In this document: piece by piece, positions 6,860 to 15,476 of the stretch
Layout of the letters: the number at the start of each line of letters is the position of its first letter
Numbering within the stretch: the first letter of the stretch is position 1
Source of the DNA: JADJAH01 sp964615795
GTDB lineage: Bacteria > Bacteroidota > Ignavibacteria > Tepidaquicellales > Tepidaquicellaceae
Assembly (NCBI GenBank): GCA_964615795.1
Contig: CAZTQR010000057.1
Coordinates: 1-21,234, forward strand
Reading direction: 5' to 3'
DNA length: 21,234 bases
Made by a program: the position numbers and the translations under genes
Notes under the pieces: generated by a model
Told to the model about the DNA's origin: nothing
What the model saw: only the letters and a program-made list of their open reading frames with translations
Databases searched by the model: none

Positions 6860-9800
6860 TTATTTGATCAGCATGAGTTTCTTTGTATGCACGTTTGTTC
6901 CAACCTGAAGCCTGTAGAAATAGACTCCCGTGCTCATGTCTGATGCGTTCAGTGTTACATTGTATGTTCCGGGCGACAATGTTTCGTCAACCAGTGTCCT
7001 TACTTCCCTTCCGAGAGCATCAAATATCTTAAGCGTGGTTGCCGCCCTCACCGGAGTCTTGAATGTGATTGTGGTTGACGGGTTGAAGGGGTTCGGGTAA
7101 TTCTGCATAAGCTCGATGGTCTGAGGCGCTGTTGTTCCCGGTGTTGAAGAAATTCCTACCGGCAGTGAGAAATCACTCAGCGGAGTCCAGCCCATGTTGT
7201 TGTTCTCATGCACTTCATTTGTTATTGCATTGTCGGGATCAACAACTGCGTAAATTCTTGTTGCCCTCGGAGTTGCAGGAGGAACCACCCACTGTACGGA
7301 AGCATACTTTGATTTTCTCGACTGTATCCCGCCGGTAACTGTCGTTTGTCCTATCTGCACACCGCCGTCTGCAGGATGTCCTTTGTAGAATCTGACAGTA
7401 ACCGGTGTCGTAACGCCAAGCAGGCCGTAATTGCTTATTCTTGCCCTTATTGTAATTGTATCGCCTGCCTGCGGATCCATCTTTGAGATCCTCACATCCT
7501 TTGACCTGAACCTGTATGCAGTATCGCCTCCGGGCATCGGAAATCCTTTCTCAATATCAAGTCTCCACGGCAAGGCAAAAGTGACATCAGTCTTGTTTCC
7601 GTATTTCTCGTTCCAGAATGATGAAGGATTTGCAGTTACATTCACTTTGTAATCCAGCACAAGAGCGCCGTTCTTGGCCCAGAATGCGTAAGGCGTAATG
7701 TAGTATGAATTCTGCGGGAGGTTGTAAGGAACTGCAAGGTTGCCGTAATCCCCCCTCAGGAGCATAGATGAATTGATCTTTGTGGTCACACTTGAAAGCT
7801 GGCTTGAAGAGTATCTTCCTGTTGCGCCCAATTCAATTCCCCATCCGCTGACTGATGCCCCGACCTCAACTCCGATGCTTCTTGATGTGTCGGCTCCCTG
7901 CGATCTGAAATTCTCCATTTCAAGCTGTGTGAAACTGCTGCCACTGCTTCCGACAGTCTGCGGATTGAACTCGTAGATCAGCTGAGCTGTGTCTTCTGAA
8001 ACAGATGAGGTGTCTTTGTAAGAGAGTATGTTTCCGACTTCGTGCTCGGGGCGGTAGATGTTGCCTATCGCAAAGTCATCCTTCGATTCTATCCAGAGCT
8101 TTGTTGTTGGTCCGGGAACCATGACAATCACATTGCCTCTGAAATTGTTGAGGCTGTCATAAACGGGATATTCATAAAAGTCATAATCATTCACGATGTT
8201 GAAGGTCCAGTCATCGCCCTGCGCACGCCTTCCTTCGGTTACCCTCACTGTGCTTCCCGAGCCCTGAACATTCTTGAATCCTTCCGAATAGGAAGCGGTA
8301 ATGCTTGCCTGCACCCCGATCCCGAATACGTTTCCGCCTGCGCTGAGAGTTGCATCCACTCCCCAGTCACTGCCCACTTCCACTGTCAGAGTTGTGTCCT
8401 GAGTGGTTGCCTGCACATAGTCAGCCGAAAATCCGCAGCCGAAATTCGGATAGCATCCGTTAATGTTGAAAGGTACCTGCTGGAATACGTCGTAATGGAT
8501 CGGCGGAGTGTTGAGTATCACAAGCGGTTGCTTTACAAATGTCTTCCTGTAATGATTCGCCGCTCCAAGCCTAACCCTGTCCCCGTTGAAATCTCCCACC
8601 GCAACCGCGAAATGCCTGATCTTTCCGTTGTTCCCGTCAAGCGTTGTCTGATCATAGTTTTCTCTTCTTCCCTTCAAAGTGAAACCCGTGAAGTTGCCGG
8701 TCACTTCATAAACATAGATGTTGAAGAACTGCCTGTTGTTGTCGAAGTCATACGGATTTCCTACTGCGATGATGTCTGCCTTGTTGTTGTAGTCAAGATC
8801 GCTGACGGCAATTGCCCTTTCGGTAAAGTCGTTGTTTCCGCTCTCCCATCCGTATATTGCCGGGCCGGTGATCCTGAGTGTGGGCCTGTACAGACTGTCA
8901 ACTGTGAAAGCGTAAATGTTCCCGTTTGCAGCAAGGGCTATGTCGTTCTTCCAGTCTCCGTTCAGGTCCGCCGCTGAAACGTCAAACGGCCTCGACTCTC
9001 CGAAGTTAGATATTGCCAGTGTTGCTCTTCTGTTTGAATTCACAACAACAGTGTTGAGCGAGTCTTTGATCTGTACAATGTCTATGTAGTTTCCGGGCTG
9101 TCCGTTCTGACTGTGGGTAAATGCAAAGCCGGCAACGATCTCATCAAACGCGTCATAGTTAAAGTCCCTGGCTGATGCGGAGATCTGTATCTTTGAAATA
9201 TTGTAAGACGGCGGAGTGAAGAGATTTGCGGTTCCCTTGGATTCCAGCCTTCCCTGCTCGTTCACATTGTAGATCCTCACTGCCACTGCCCATGATGTTC
9301 CGGATCTTTTTACCATCACAACTCCTATCTCCTGAAAACCGTCATTGTCAAAATCTCCTGTTGTAATGTCGAATGCGTCATACTTCTGCCCGGACGGAAA
9401 CGGAAATTTCTCATTGTTGATGCTGTCTCCCATTACCAGGTTAAGACTGTTGTCAACAGTAAACAGCTTAAGCTTCAGCGATGAATCCGGAGCGATATAA
9501 CCGAGTATGAATTCGTCTTTGAGATCTCCGTAAAAGTTACCGGAAGCCAGCCTCAGCGGCGTGTTGGGAGATCTTGTCTGAGGCATCATTGCATTGTTCA
9601 GCGTCAGCCTTTTTGCAGAGCTCCATGACAGAGTGCCTGTAACAATTTCCGGGATCATTAGTCTGATGGAATTGTTCGGGCCTATCCATGCTCCTACAAG
9701 GTGCTTGTACTGTCCGGCTTTGAAATTGCCTGATGTTAAGGCCATGCGCTTATTGCCTATCACGCTTGAATCTGTCTGAAGGTTCTTCGGAACGATCTTG

Positions 9801-10027
9801 TCATTCACAACAGTCGTGTTCAGGTCCATATCAAAGATCCTTCCCCTTGCATTGTGAATATTAGGATCACTGCCGAGCGACTGGCTGTGAAGAAGTATTA
9901 TCTCGTCCGAGTTGACGAGGTCTTTTACCCTTGAAAGCGGGTCGTTCTTGTTTACCTGAGCAAACGAATTGATTGCGGCAAGCATCAGAATGGCGATGCT
10001 TAGAATTGCCTTTTTGAGTTTTAACAT
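6860..10027 (-). CDS. Secreted FG-GAP-like/CARDB protein with T9SS type A sorting domain
   Basis: A 1055-aa exported protein, probably released or surface-attached through type IX secretion. The signal peptide is MLKLKKAILSIAILMLAA followed by INSFAQ. From about 155 to 480 come integrin/VCBS-like FG-GAP repeats with calcium-loop motifs: TTGDFDNDGFQEIGVV, SAADLNGDWKNDIALA, SDLDYNNKADIIAVG and AVGDFNGDR. About 550-580 and 715-740 are glycine/serine-rich alternating stretches (GSDWGVDATLSAGG..., GVEVGASVSGWGIELGATG) that flank DYDFYEYPVYD and VIVMVPGPTTKLWIES; this region is unassigned and recalls amphipathic beta-hairpins. A CARDB domain (about 840-945: GDTITIRARISNYGLLG...) precedes the sorting domain from about 970: NYPNPFNPSTTITF, then IFDALGREV and STGVYFYRLQ. 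The start at 10027 is fixed by GGGAGG four nt upstream and by the signal peptide. Cargo function is unknown; FG-GAP and CARDB domains suggest binding to other molecules. Confidence 0.9.
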   Translation of the reverse strand: MLKLKKAILSIAILMLAAINSFAQVNKNDPLSRVKDLVNSDEIILLHSQSLGSDPNIHNARGRIFDMDLNTTVVNDKIVPKNLQTDSSVIGNKRMALTSGNFKAGQYKHLVGAWIGPNNSIRLMIPEIVTGTLSWSSAKRLTLNNAMMPQTRSPNTPLRLASGNFYGDLKDEFILGYIAPDSSLKLKLFTVDNSLNLVMGDSINNEKFPFPSGQKYDAFDITTGDFDNDGFQEIGVVMVKRSGTSWAVAVRIYNVNEQGRLESKGTANLFTPPSYNISKIQISASARDFNYDAFDEIVAGFAFTHSQNGQPGNYIDIVQIKDSLNTVVVNSNRRATLAISNFGESRPFDVSAADLNGDWKNDIALAANGNIYAFTVDSLYRPTLRITGPAIYGWESGNNDFTERAIAVSDLDYNNKADIIAVGNPYDFDNNRQFFNIYVYEVTGNFTGFTLKGRRENYDQTTLDGNNGKIRHFAVAVGDFNGDRVRLGAANHYRKTFVKQPLVILNTPPIHYDVFQQVPFNINGCYPNFGCGFSADYVQATTQDTTLTVEVGSDWGVDATLSAGGNVFGIGVQASITASYSEGFKNVQGSGSTVRVTEGRRAQGDDWTFNIVNDYDFYEYPVYDSLNNFRGNVIVMVPGPTTKLWIESKDDFAIGNIYRPEHEVGNILSYKDTSSVSEDTAQLIYEFNPQTVGSSGSSFTQLEMENFRSQGADTSRSIGVEVGASVSGWGIELGATGRYSSSQLSSVTTKINSSMLLRGDYGNLAVPYNLPQNSYYITPYAFWAKNGALVLDYKVNVTANPSSFWNEKYGNKTDVTFALPWRLDIEKGFPMPGGDTAYRFRSKDVRISKMDPQAGDTITIRARISNYGLLGVTTPVTVRFYKGHPADGGVQIGQTTVTGGIQSRKSKYASVQWVVPPATPRATRIYAVVDPDNAITNEVHENNNMGWTPLSDFSLPVGISSTPGTTAPQTIELMQNYPNPFNPSTTITFKTPVRAATTLKIFDALGREVRTLVDETLSPGTYNVTLNASDMSTGVYFYRLQVGTNVHTKKLMLIK

Positions 10028-10031
10028 TTTT

Positions 10032-10037
10032 CCTCCC
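10032..10037 (-). promoter_or_regulatory. Shine-Dalgarno site of the T9SS cargo gene
   Basis: GGGAGG on the minus strand, 4 nt before the ATG at 10027. It supports that start over the upstream in-frame ATG at 10069, which would put 14 polar residues before the signal peptide. Confidence 0.65.
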
Positions 10038-10066
10038 ATGGATTTTTGTTTTGTTATTTGTTGCAG

Positions 10067-10098
10067 CAAAATTATGGGGAGATACGTGCCAAGGCAAA
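10067..10098 (-). promoter_or_regulatory. Bacteroidota-type promoter of the T9SS cargo gene
   Basis: On the minus strand TTTG (10098-10095) is followed after exactly 20 nt by TAATTTTG (10074-10067). This matches the -33 TTTG / -7 TAnnTTTG consensus known for Bacteroides/Flavobacterium housekeeping sigma factors. Transcription would start near 10060, giving a leader of about 35 nt that includes the Shine-Dalgarno. Confidence 0.6.
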
Positions 10099-10228
10099 GA
10101 AACTTTTATGCAATTATCACACGAGAGCTGTGCGGGAGGGGGCATTTTTCTTTGATTTTGAGCTGAAAATCGCTTTTTTTCGATCATATAAATCACAATA
10201 TTTCCCGCAAATCATTGTATACATCTTA

Positions 10229-11695
10229 ATGAAGAATACGAAGCTGGTAGAAATGCTGAAGACCTTTTCGGAGGAGGAAATGAAGGAGCTGAAGAAATTT
10301 GTGGAATCTCCGTATCACCGCAAGCGGGACCTAAGCGATCTTTTCGGCATACTGCGTCAGTTCCACCCGGCATTCGATGATCCCAAACTTACAAGCGAGC
10401 ATGTCTTTTCGAAACTCTTTCCCGGAAAGAAATTCGGAGATAAGAGATCAGACAGTCTTCTTAAGACGCTTACATCGGAGCTGTTCAGTCTCTGCAAGGA
10501 GTTTCTGATTCAGCTCGGACTTCAGGAGAAGGAAAACTACAAAACCTACTTCCTTCTCAACCAACTGAGAAAAAGAAAACTCCTTCCGGAATTCATAAGG
10601 GAATCTGCGCCGGCGGTGGAATTCATCGGCAAGGACACCGGGAATAATTTTGAGCTGATCGAGAAGTCTTATCTCTGCAGTGCTTTTGTGGAATATTACA
10701 TAGATACAAACGAGTTTGACAAATGCTATGAGATGATCATAAGGCAACATGAGAATGTTTCGGCATCCGCGCTTATAGGCATGCTCAGGTTTTCGAGCCA
10801 GCAGTCTGCGGCCGAGGAAGGCTACAATCTTTCTACAAGAAAGAACCTGACACAGTCCATGATGAAGCACCTTGACACGGAGGCATTCATAACCGAGCTC
10901 AGAAAAGAAGGAAGCAGGTATGCGCCCTACGTGGAAATAAACTATGCCGGACATCTGATACACACTTCCAGACAAAACGACAGGTCACTGTTCTTTCGCA
11001 TGAAGAAGCTCCTGCAGGAGAACCGGGACATCCTCTCGAAGCAGGAACTGTACATCTTTTACAGCATGACTGCCGCTTACGGCAACAAGATTTTTTTGGG
11101 AGCAAATGAAACAAAGCACCGTGACAATGTGCTTGAGCTCTATAAGATCATGATAAGCGAAAATGCGTACAAGTTTTCTCCCGAAGACCATCTGCAGATC
11201 GGACTGTTCAGAAGCATGCTGATATCATCAAGGGTTGCAGGCGATTTCAATTGGATGAAAGAGCTGATTGACAATTACCTTAAGGAGCTTCATCCGAAGT
11301 ATGCCGACAACATGCGGAGCTATGCTATGGGACAATATTACTTCGGGACCGGTGAATACGGAAAAGCGCTCGAGAGCCTTGCTGTCCTGAAGTCAGACTA
11401 CTTCCTCTATAAAAAGGATCTTAAGAACCTTCAGTTCAGGATCTACTACAGTCTCGGCTACATAGAAGAGGCCTACTCGGTCCTCGAAAGCCTGAAGAAA
11501 TATCTTGCCGGCACGGAAGAACTTTCCTCAGAAATGAGAAAAGTCACAGGTAATTTTGTGAAATATGCAGGCGAGCTTCTCAAAGCGCGCGACAAAGGAA
11601 GCCGCGAAGAAGCGGAATTTGTAAAGGCCAGGATCCTTGCCGAGCCGGAAACTGAATCCGCCGACTGGATAATTGAGAAGCTGGATGAGATATGA
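10229..11695 (+). CDS. Uncharacterised all-helical (TPR-like) protein
   Basis: I do not recognise a named family. The 488-aa protein is charged and predicted by eye to be almost wholly alpha-helical, with no signal peptide or membrane segment, so cytoplasmic. The N-terminal ~120 residues (KNTKLVEMLKTFSEEEMKEL..., FVESPYHRKRDLSDLFGILR, VFSKLFPGKKFGDKRSDSLL) look like a conserved module that I recall from paralogous hypothetical proteins in Ignavibacteria and other Bacteroidota-related genomes. The rest has pairs of helices in which Tyr, Leu and Ala recur as in TPR or HEAT-like solenoids (e.g. YAMGQYYFGTGEYGKALESLAVL, FRIYYSLGYIEEAYSVLESL, written here as two examples). The ATG at 10229 is chosen because the upstream extension (from 10046) covers the divergent promoter region and has no protein-like composition. 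No Shine-Dalgarno or promoter match is visible. It is divergent from the T9SS cargo gene. Confidence 0.75.
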   Translation: MKNTKLVEMLKTFSEEEMKELKKFVESPYHRKRDLSDLFGILRQFHPAFDDPKLTSEHVFSKLFPGKKFGDKRSDSLLKTLTSELFSLCKEFLIQLGLQEKENYKTYFLLNQLRKRKLLPEFIRESAPAVEFIGKDTGNNFELIEKSYLCSAFVEYYIDTNEFDKCYEMIIRQHENVSASALIGMLRFSSQQSAAEEGYNLSTRKNLTQSMMKHLDTEAFITELRKEGSRYAPYVEINYAGHLIHTSRQNDRSLFFRMKKLLQENRDILSKQELYIFYSMTAAYGNKIFLGANETKHRDNVLELYKIMISENAYKFSPEDHLQIGLFRSMLISSRVAGDFNWMKELIDNYLKELHPKYADNMRSYAMGQYYFGTGEYGKALESLAVLKSDYFLYKKDLKNLQFRIYYSLGYIEEAYSVLESLKKYLAGTEELSSEMRKVTGNFVKYAGELLKARDKGSREEAEFVKARILAEPETESADWIIEKLDEI

Positions 11696-11770
11696 ATCTT
11701 GTTCAGGGTGTTTGCAGACGTTAGCCGGCAAATAGATTTTCAAGCCTTGCCTTCAGTTGTCAATCAGAAT

Positions 11771-11786
11771 TGAGTAATCTTACTCA
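11771..11786. promoter_or_regulatory. Palindromic operator candidate upstream of the subtilase
   Basis: TGAGTAA-TC-TTACTCA is a perfect 7-bp inverted repeat with a 2-bp centre, too tight a loop to be a good terminator. Its centre is about 67 bp upstream of the predicted transcription start of the protease gene, a position suited to a dimeric transcription factor. No binding protein is identified. Confidence 0.4.
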
Positions 11787-11807
11787 TATTAATTGTGATA
11801 ATTTTTG

Positions 11808-11839
11808 TTGTCTTATGACGCTCTCTTTTCGTAATTTTG
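11808..11839 (+). promoter_or_regulatory. Bacteroidota-type promoter of the subtilase gene
   Basis: TTG (11808-11810) is followed after 21 nt by TAATTTTG (11832-11839), the same -7 octamer as in front of the T9SS cargo gene. The predicted start near 11846 leaves a leader of about 15 nt before the ATG at 11861. Confidence 0.55.
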
Positions 11840-11860
11840 TATGAGAACCTTCAACCCCAA

Positions 11861-14800
11861 ATGAAAAGATTCCCGGCCATATTACTTTTCCTCATATTCT
11901 TTTCCAATGCCTCTTCGCAGGAAGCATACTATTACTATAAAGGTGTTCGCATAGGCCTTGAGCAAAGGCCCGATAAGATCGCCGTGGTTTTGAACTCCGC
12001 AGGAACAGATGCACTGACAGCCGGGCGTATATTAAGAGAGGTCCTGAACGGAGACTTTGACTTCAGGATGCCTTCTGACAATGTCTGTTTAGTAACCTTC
12101 AACGGCAACAGGACATCCGGCGAGATAAATTCAATGGCCGGCCGGGCTGCAGACGGCAATGCGCTTGTAAAATTTGCAACCCCGGTTTACTACGGCAGTT
12201 CGCACCGGGTTACGCAAATTGCCGCCGACGAATTTGTAGTAAGGCTGAATGACATGAAAGATCTTGAAAGGCTGTCAGCACTCAATGTGATGAACAACGT
12301 TTCGGTGACAGGAAATGTGAACGGAGAAAAGGGCTTTCTGCTGAAAAGCAATGACGGAGTGAAACTCAATGCGCTTGAACTAAGCAGAATATATTTTGAA
12401 ACAGGACTGTTCGAATTTGCAGAACCGAACTTCATTTACCCCGATCACTGCCTCCTTAACTCGGTTCCAAATGATGAGTTCTTTTCAATGCAATGGACGC
12501 TGAGAAATACAGGGCAGGTAGTTCCGACAGGCAGTTCCTACTACGGCGATCAACCTAATGCAGGCGGCCTTGCTGATGCCGATATTGACGCTGACCTTGC
12601 CTGGGACATTACGATGGGCAGTGATCTTATAAGCATTGGTGTTTTTGACACTGGAATAGATTCAACACACCCTGATTTCAACATTCCCGGACATCTTCTT
12701 CCGGGTTACGATGCGATCTGGAATAAGTACGGTGTGCCGAAGGATTCCGGAAATTACGGCGGACACGGAACATGTGCTTCGGGAATTGCCGGTGCTGTTG
12801 CAAACAATTCCGTTGGTGTTGCAGGAGTAGCTCCGAGCTGCCGGCTTATGGCGTTCAGGATATTCAATCTGACGGGCGCATCCACCTCCGTGGGAATTGC
12901 AAGAGCGTTCGACACTGCACGCGTGATCGGCATTGACGTGATAAGCAACTCATGGAACGGCTTCACGGAAAATTCTACGGTGACGGATGCGATAAACAAC
13001 GCGGCTCTTCTCGGACGCAACGGCAAAGGCTGTCTGATCTTCTTTGCCGCCGGAAATGACGGCAGGCAGGGACCATGGTTTCCTGCTTATCTGCCCAATG
13101 TATCCGCGGTCGGGGCATCAACCATGCTCGATCAGAAGAAGACGCACGGAACAGGTAACCAGTTCTTCTGGGGAAGCAATTACGGCGAAAGCGCTTACGG
13201 AGACCTTGACCTCGTCGCTCCTTCGATCTGTTACACAACAGACATACAGGGAGTGTTCGGATATGTTAATCAGCATGGGACCGCAGGCAACTATTATCCG
13301 CATTTTCCGGGAACATCGGCATCTTGCCCTCATGCCGCAGGAGTTGCGGGACTGATGCTTTCCGTGAATCCTTCACTCACAAGAACGGAACTCTTTGATA
13401 AGCTCTACCGCGCCTGCGACAAGATCGAAAATGTGGATTACTCAATTTCGAAGCCGCACGGAAAATGGAATGATCTCACCGGCTACGGGCGGCTCAATGC
13501 GTATCAGTCTGTACAGCTTGCACTTGGGGCTGACGTGACACCGCCCACAATTGTGCACAGGAATGTTGCTTCGCATGAAAGCACTTATCCTACAGTGATC
13601 TATGCAGAGATACTGGATCAGGACGGTTCTCCGGTACCGTGGCACGATGAAGCACGCCCAAAACTCTATTACAGAATCAACAGGAACAATCAGGGCTGGA
13701 CACAGTTTGATTCTCTCAGTGCTGACTCCGCCGAGTTCAACAACTTCAGGTTTATAATCCCGTGCCTCGGACTCGAAACGCAGGTTCAGTATTACATAAA
13801 GGCAAAAGACAACGCCGGAAACACTGCTGTATTTCCAAAGGGAGCTCCGGATGACATGTGGTTGTGCTATTTCTCCGTTGCATCAAAGGTTACAAAGTCG
13901 AGAACGGTGGGTCCCTTTGCATGCCTTGACGGAGGCAATGTGACAATGTCGCCGCTTGTGACTTTTGACAACTTCATCATTACAGATACAAGAGTTGAGA
14001 TATGGATGCAGCACGGAAGAGTCAGCGATGCGGTGATCCAGCTTTATTCGCCTTCCTCAAATTCAGGACTGAACAGAAAGTGCCTGTTTGCATCCAACGG
14101 CGGAAACGGCGCAGATATAAGAGGCGCGGTTGTTTCAGACACGGCCTCAATGTTCTGGACAGAAGGAACTCCACCTTACGCAGGCGGCTCATACAGGCCG
14201 GATTACCCGCTTAGCGGACTCAACGGTAACAACGCGGCAGGTGACTGGAAGATCTTCCATTATGATCAGCAATACAGTTATGCCGGAGCTTATGACAGCG
14301 CAATTATCACTTTCACCGGAAACTCCGGGCTCGCTTCCCCGTGCATAGCATTCGATTCACCCGAAGACTCCGTGCTGAACTTCGGAAATGTTGCTTTCCC
14401 GGATTCAAGCGTGAAGGAATTCTATGTCCGCAATTCAGGTAATACACCTCTTGTAATTGACAGCATAATATTCTCCGGTCCTTTTGCGTCAAAGTTTTCG
14501 CTTATGCAACAGATTCCCGCACAGATTTTACCGGGCGACAGTTCTGCATTAGGCGTGATTCTGAGAACTCTTGTTCCTGATCACTACTTCCATGCAGGCC
14601 GTACGAATTCGGTTGCCGACAATGCGGAGAATTCTGTGATGGAGGTTTACAACAACGATCCTTCAAAACCGGTCTTCCGTGTTTCGCTACAGACAGAACA
14701 GGAACTCAGAAGAGTCAGCGTTCTCACACTGAGCGTGCTGATCCAGGCAATGTACGATGCGGCGGCGGATACTTCGGGACGTGATACAATTCAGGTGAAC

Positions 14801-15265
14801 ATAAGAAATACAACCTTTCCGTTTCAAGTGGTTGAATCGTCAAAGTCAATTCTCCAAAATAACGGAACAGCAACCTTTCTTCTTCAGAATGTCACAGACA
14901 GCGTAAATTATTTTATAGAAGTGGTTCACAGAAACTCCGTGGCCACATGGAGTGCGGATCCGGGGCAAATGTTCATCAACAGACGCCTGAGCTACGACAT
15001 GACTGCTACCGCATCAAGCGCGTACGGACAAAATCTCATTCGTGCAAACAATTCTCCTGACCGCTATGCTATTTACAGCGGAGATGTTGACCGTGACGGT
15101 TTCGTTGACGGTACTGACCTCATAACAATAAGCAATGACGCTTCTATGCTTAAGACAGGTTACATCTCCACTGATCTCAACGGCGACGGATTCGTTGACG
15201 GAACAGACGCACTGATCGCCGGCAACAATGCCACAGGTTACATAGGTGTTATCTCTCCGCCGTAA
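11861..15265 (+). CDS. Secreted S8 subtilisin-like protease with P-domain and dockerin-like repeats
   Basis: A 1134-aa extracellular serine endopeptidase. The signal peptide MKRFPAILLFLIFFSNASS fixes the ATG at 11861 over the TTG at 11837. A propeptide region runs to about 225, including LFEFAEPNFIYP as in inhibitor-type prodomains. The S8 catalytic set is complete: Asp263 (GVFDTGID), His302 (GGHGTCASG), oxyanion Asn399 (FAAGND) and Ser486 (PGTSASCPH). Next come an Ig-like segment (TPPTIVHRNV...), a proprotein-convertase P-domain at about 680-823 (RVEIWMQHGRVSDAVIQLYS, YRPDYPLSGLNG..AGDWKI), an ASH/HYDIN-like beta domain (LNFGNVAFPDSSVKEFYVRN), and two dockerin-like calcium repeats near 1073 (GDVDRDGFVDGTD) and 1103 (TDLNGDGFVDGTD). 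No T9SS type A tail is present, so the export route past the outer membrane is unclear. Substrate unknown. The palindrome and promoter just upstream suggest independent regulation. Confidence 0.92.
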   Translation: MKRFPAILLFLIFFSNASSQEAYYYYKGVRIGLEQRPDKIAVVLNSAGTDALTAGRILREVLNGDFDFRMPSDNVCLVTFNGNRTSGEINSMAGRAADGNALVKFATPVYYGSSHRVTQIAADEFVVRLNDMKDLERLSALNVMNNVSVTGNVNGEKGFLLKSNDGVKLNALELSRIYFETGLFEFAEPNFIYPDHCLLNSVPNDEFFSMQWTLRNTGQVVPTGSSYYGDQPNAGGLADADIDADLAWDITMGSDLISIGVFDTGIDSTHPDFNIPGHLLPGYDAIWNKYGVPKDSGNYGGHGTCASGIAGAVANNSVGVAGVAPSCRLMAFRIFNLTGASTSVGIARAFDTARVIGIDVISNSWNGFTENSTVTDAINNAALLGRNGKGCLIFFAAGNDGRQGPWFPAYLPNVSAVGASTMLDQKKTHGTGNQFFWGSNYGESAYGDLDLVAPSICYTTDIQGVFGYVNQHGTAGNYYPHFPGTSASCPHAAGVAGLMLSVNPSLTRTELFDKLYRACDKIENVDYSISKPHGKWNDLTGYGRLNAYQSVQLALGADVTPPTIVHRNVASHESTYPTVIYAEILDQDGSPVPWHDEARPKLYYRINRNNQGWTQFDSLSADSAEFNNFRFIIPCLGLETQVQYYIKAKDNAGNTAVFPKGAPDDMWLCYFSVASKVTKSRTVGPFACLDGGNVTMSPLVTFDNFIITDTRVEIWMQHGRVSDAVIQLYSPSSNSGLNRKCLFASNGGNGADIRGAVVSDTASMFWTEGTPPYAGGSYRPDYPLSGLNGNNAAGDWKIFHYDQQYSYAGAYDSAIITFTGNSGLASPCIAFDSPEDSVLNFGNVAFPDSSVKEFYVRNSGNTPLVIDSIIFSGPFASKFSLMQQIPAQILPGDSSALGVILRTLVPDHYFHAGRTNSVADNAENSVMEVYNNDPSKPVFRVSLQTEQELRRVSVLTLSVLIQAMYDAAADTSGRDTIQVNIRNTTFPFQVVESSKSILQNNGTATFLLQNVTDSVNYFIEVVHRNSVATWSADPGQMFINRRLSYDMTATASSAYGQNLIRANNSPDRYAIYSGDVDRDGFVDGTDLITISNDASMLKTGYISTDLNGDGFVDGTDALIAGNNATGYIGVISPP

Positions 15266-15476
15266 GCTGTATCGGATCTTCCGGCACTTTACTACCCAAG
15301 AACAGATTCGTCTGAACATGAAATGAAGCTGTCGGCATAAGCAGTGTGCACAAAGCGCATTCGTCATCTCTTTACAGTTTCATTGCTTAAGCCATTTTCA
15401 TAAATTGGCTCATGGAGTTAACACACGGCCACTCATTGTCAGAAATATTAACCCGGAATTAAGTACCGGCGGATAG
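15266..15476. other. Intergenic region between the protease and the acyltransferase
   Basis: 211 bp with no gene. The only structure noted is a weak inverted repeat AGCCA / TGGCT near 15390-15410 without a T-run. No promoter matching the TAnnTTTG pattern was found for the downstream pair. Confidence 0.5.

Noticed and set aside
8042..8977. A 311-codon plus-strand open frame inside the T9SS cargo gene
   Set aside because: It is antisense to clear FG-GAP-like repeats, has no start signal and no protein-like motifs.
10046..10228. N-terminal extension of the helical protein to the ATG at 10046
   Set aside because: It would cover the divergent promoter region and yields a low-quality sequence rich in Phe and Tyr; the ATG at 10229 begins the conserved-looking module.
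15100..15235. Near-repeat of about 30 bp in the protease gene considered as a mobile or CRISPR-like repeat
   Set aside because: It encodes the two dockerin-like calcium loops in the same frame, so it is a protein domain repeat.
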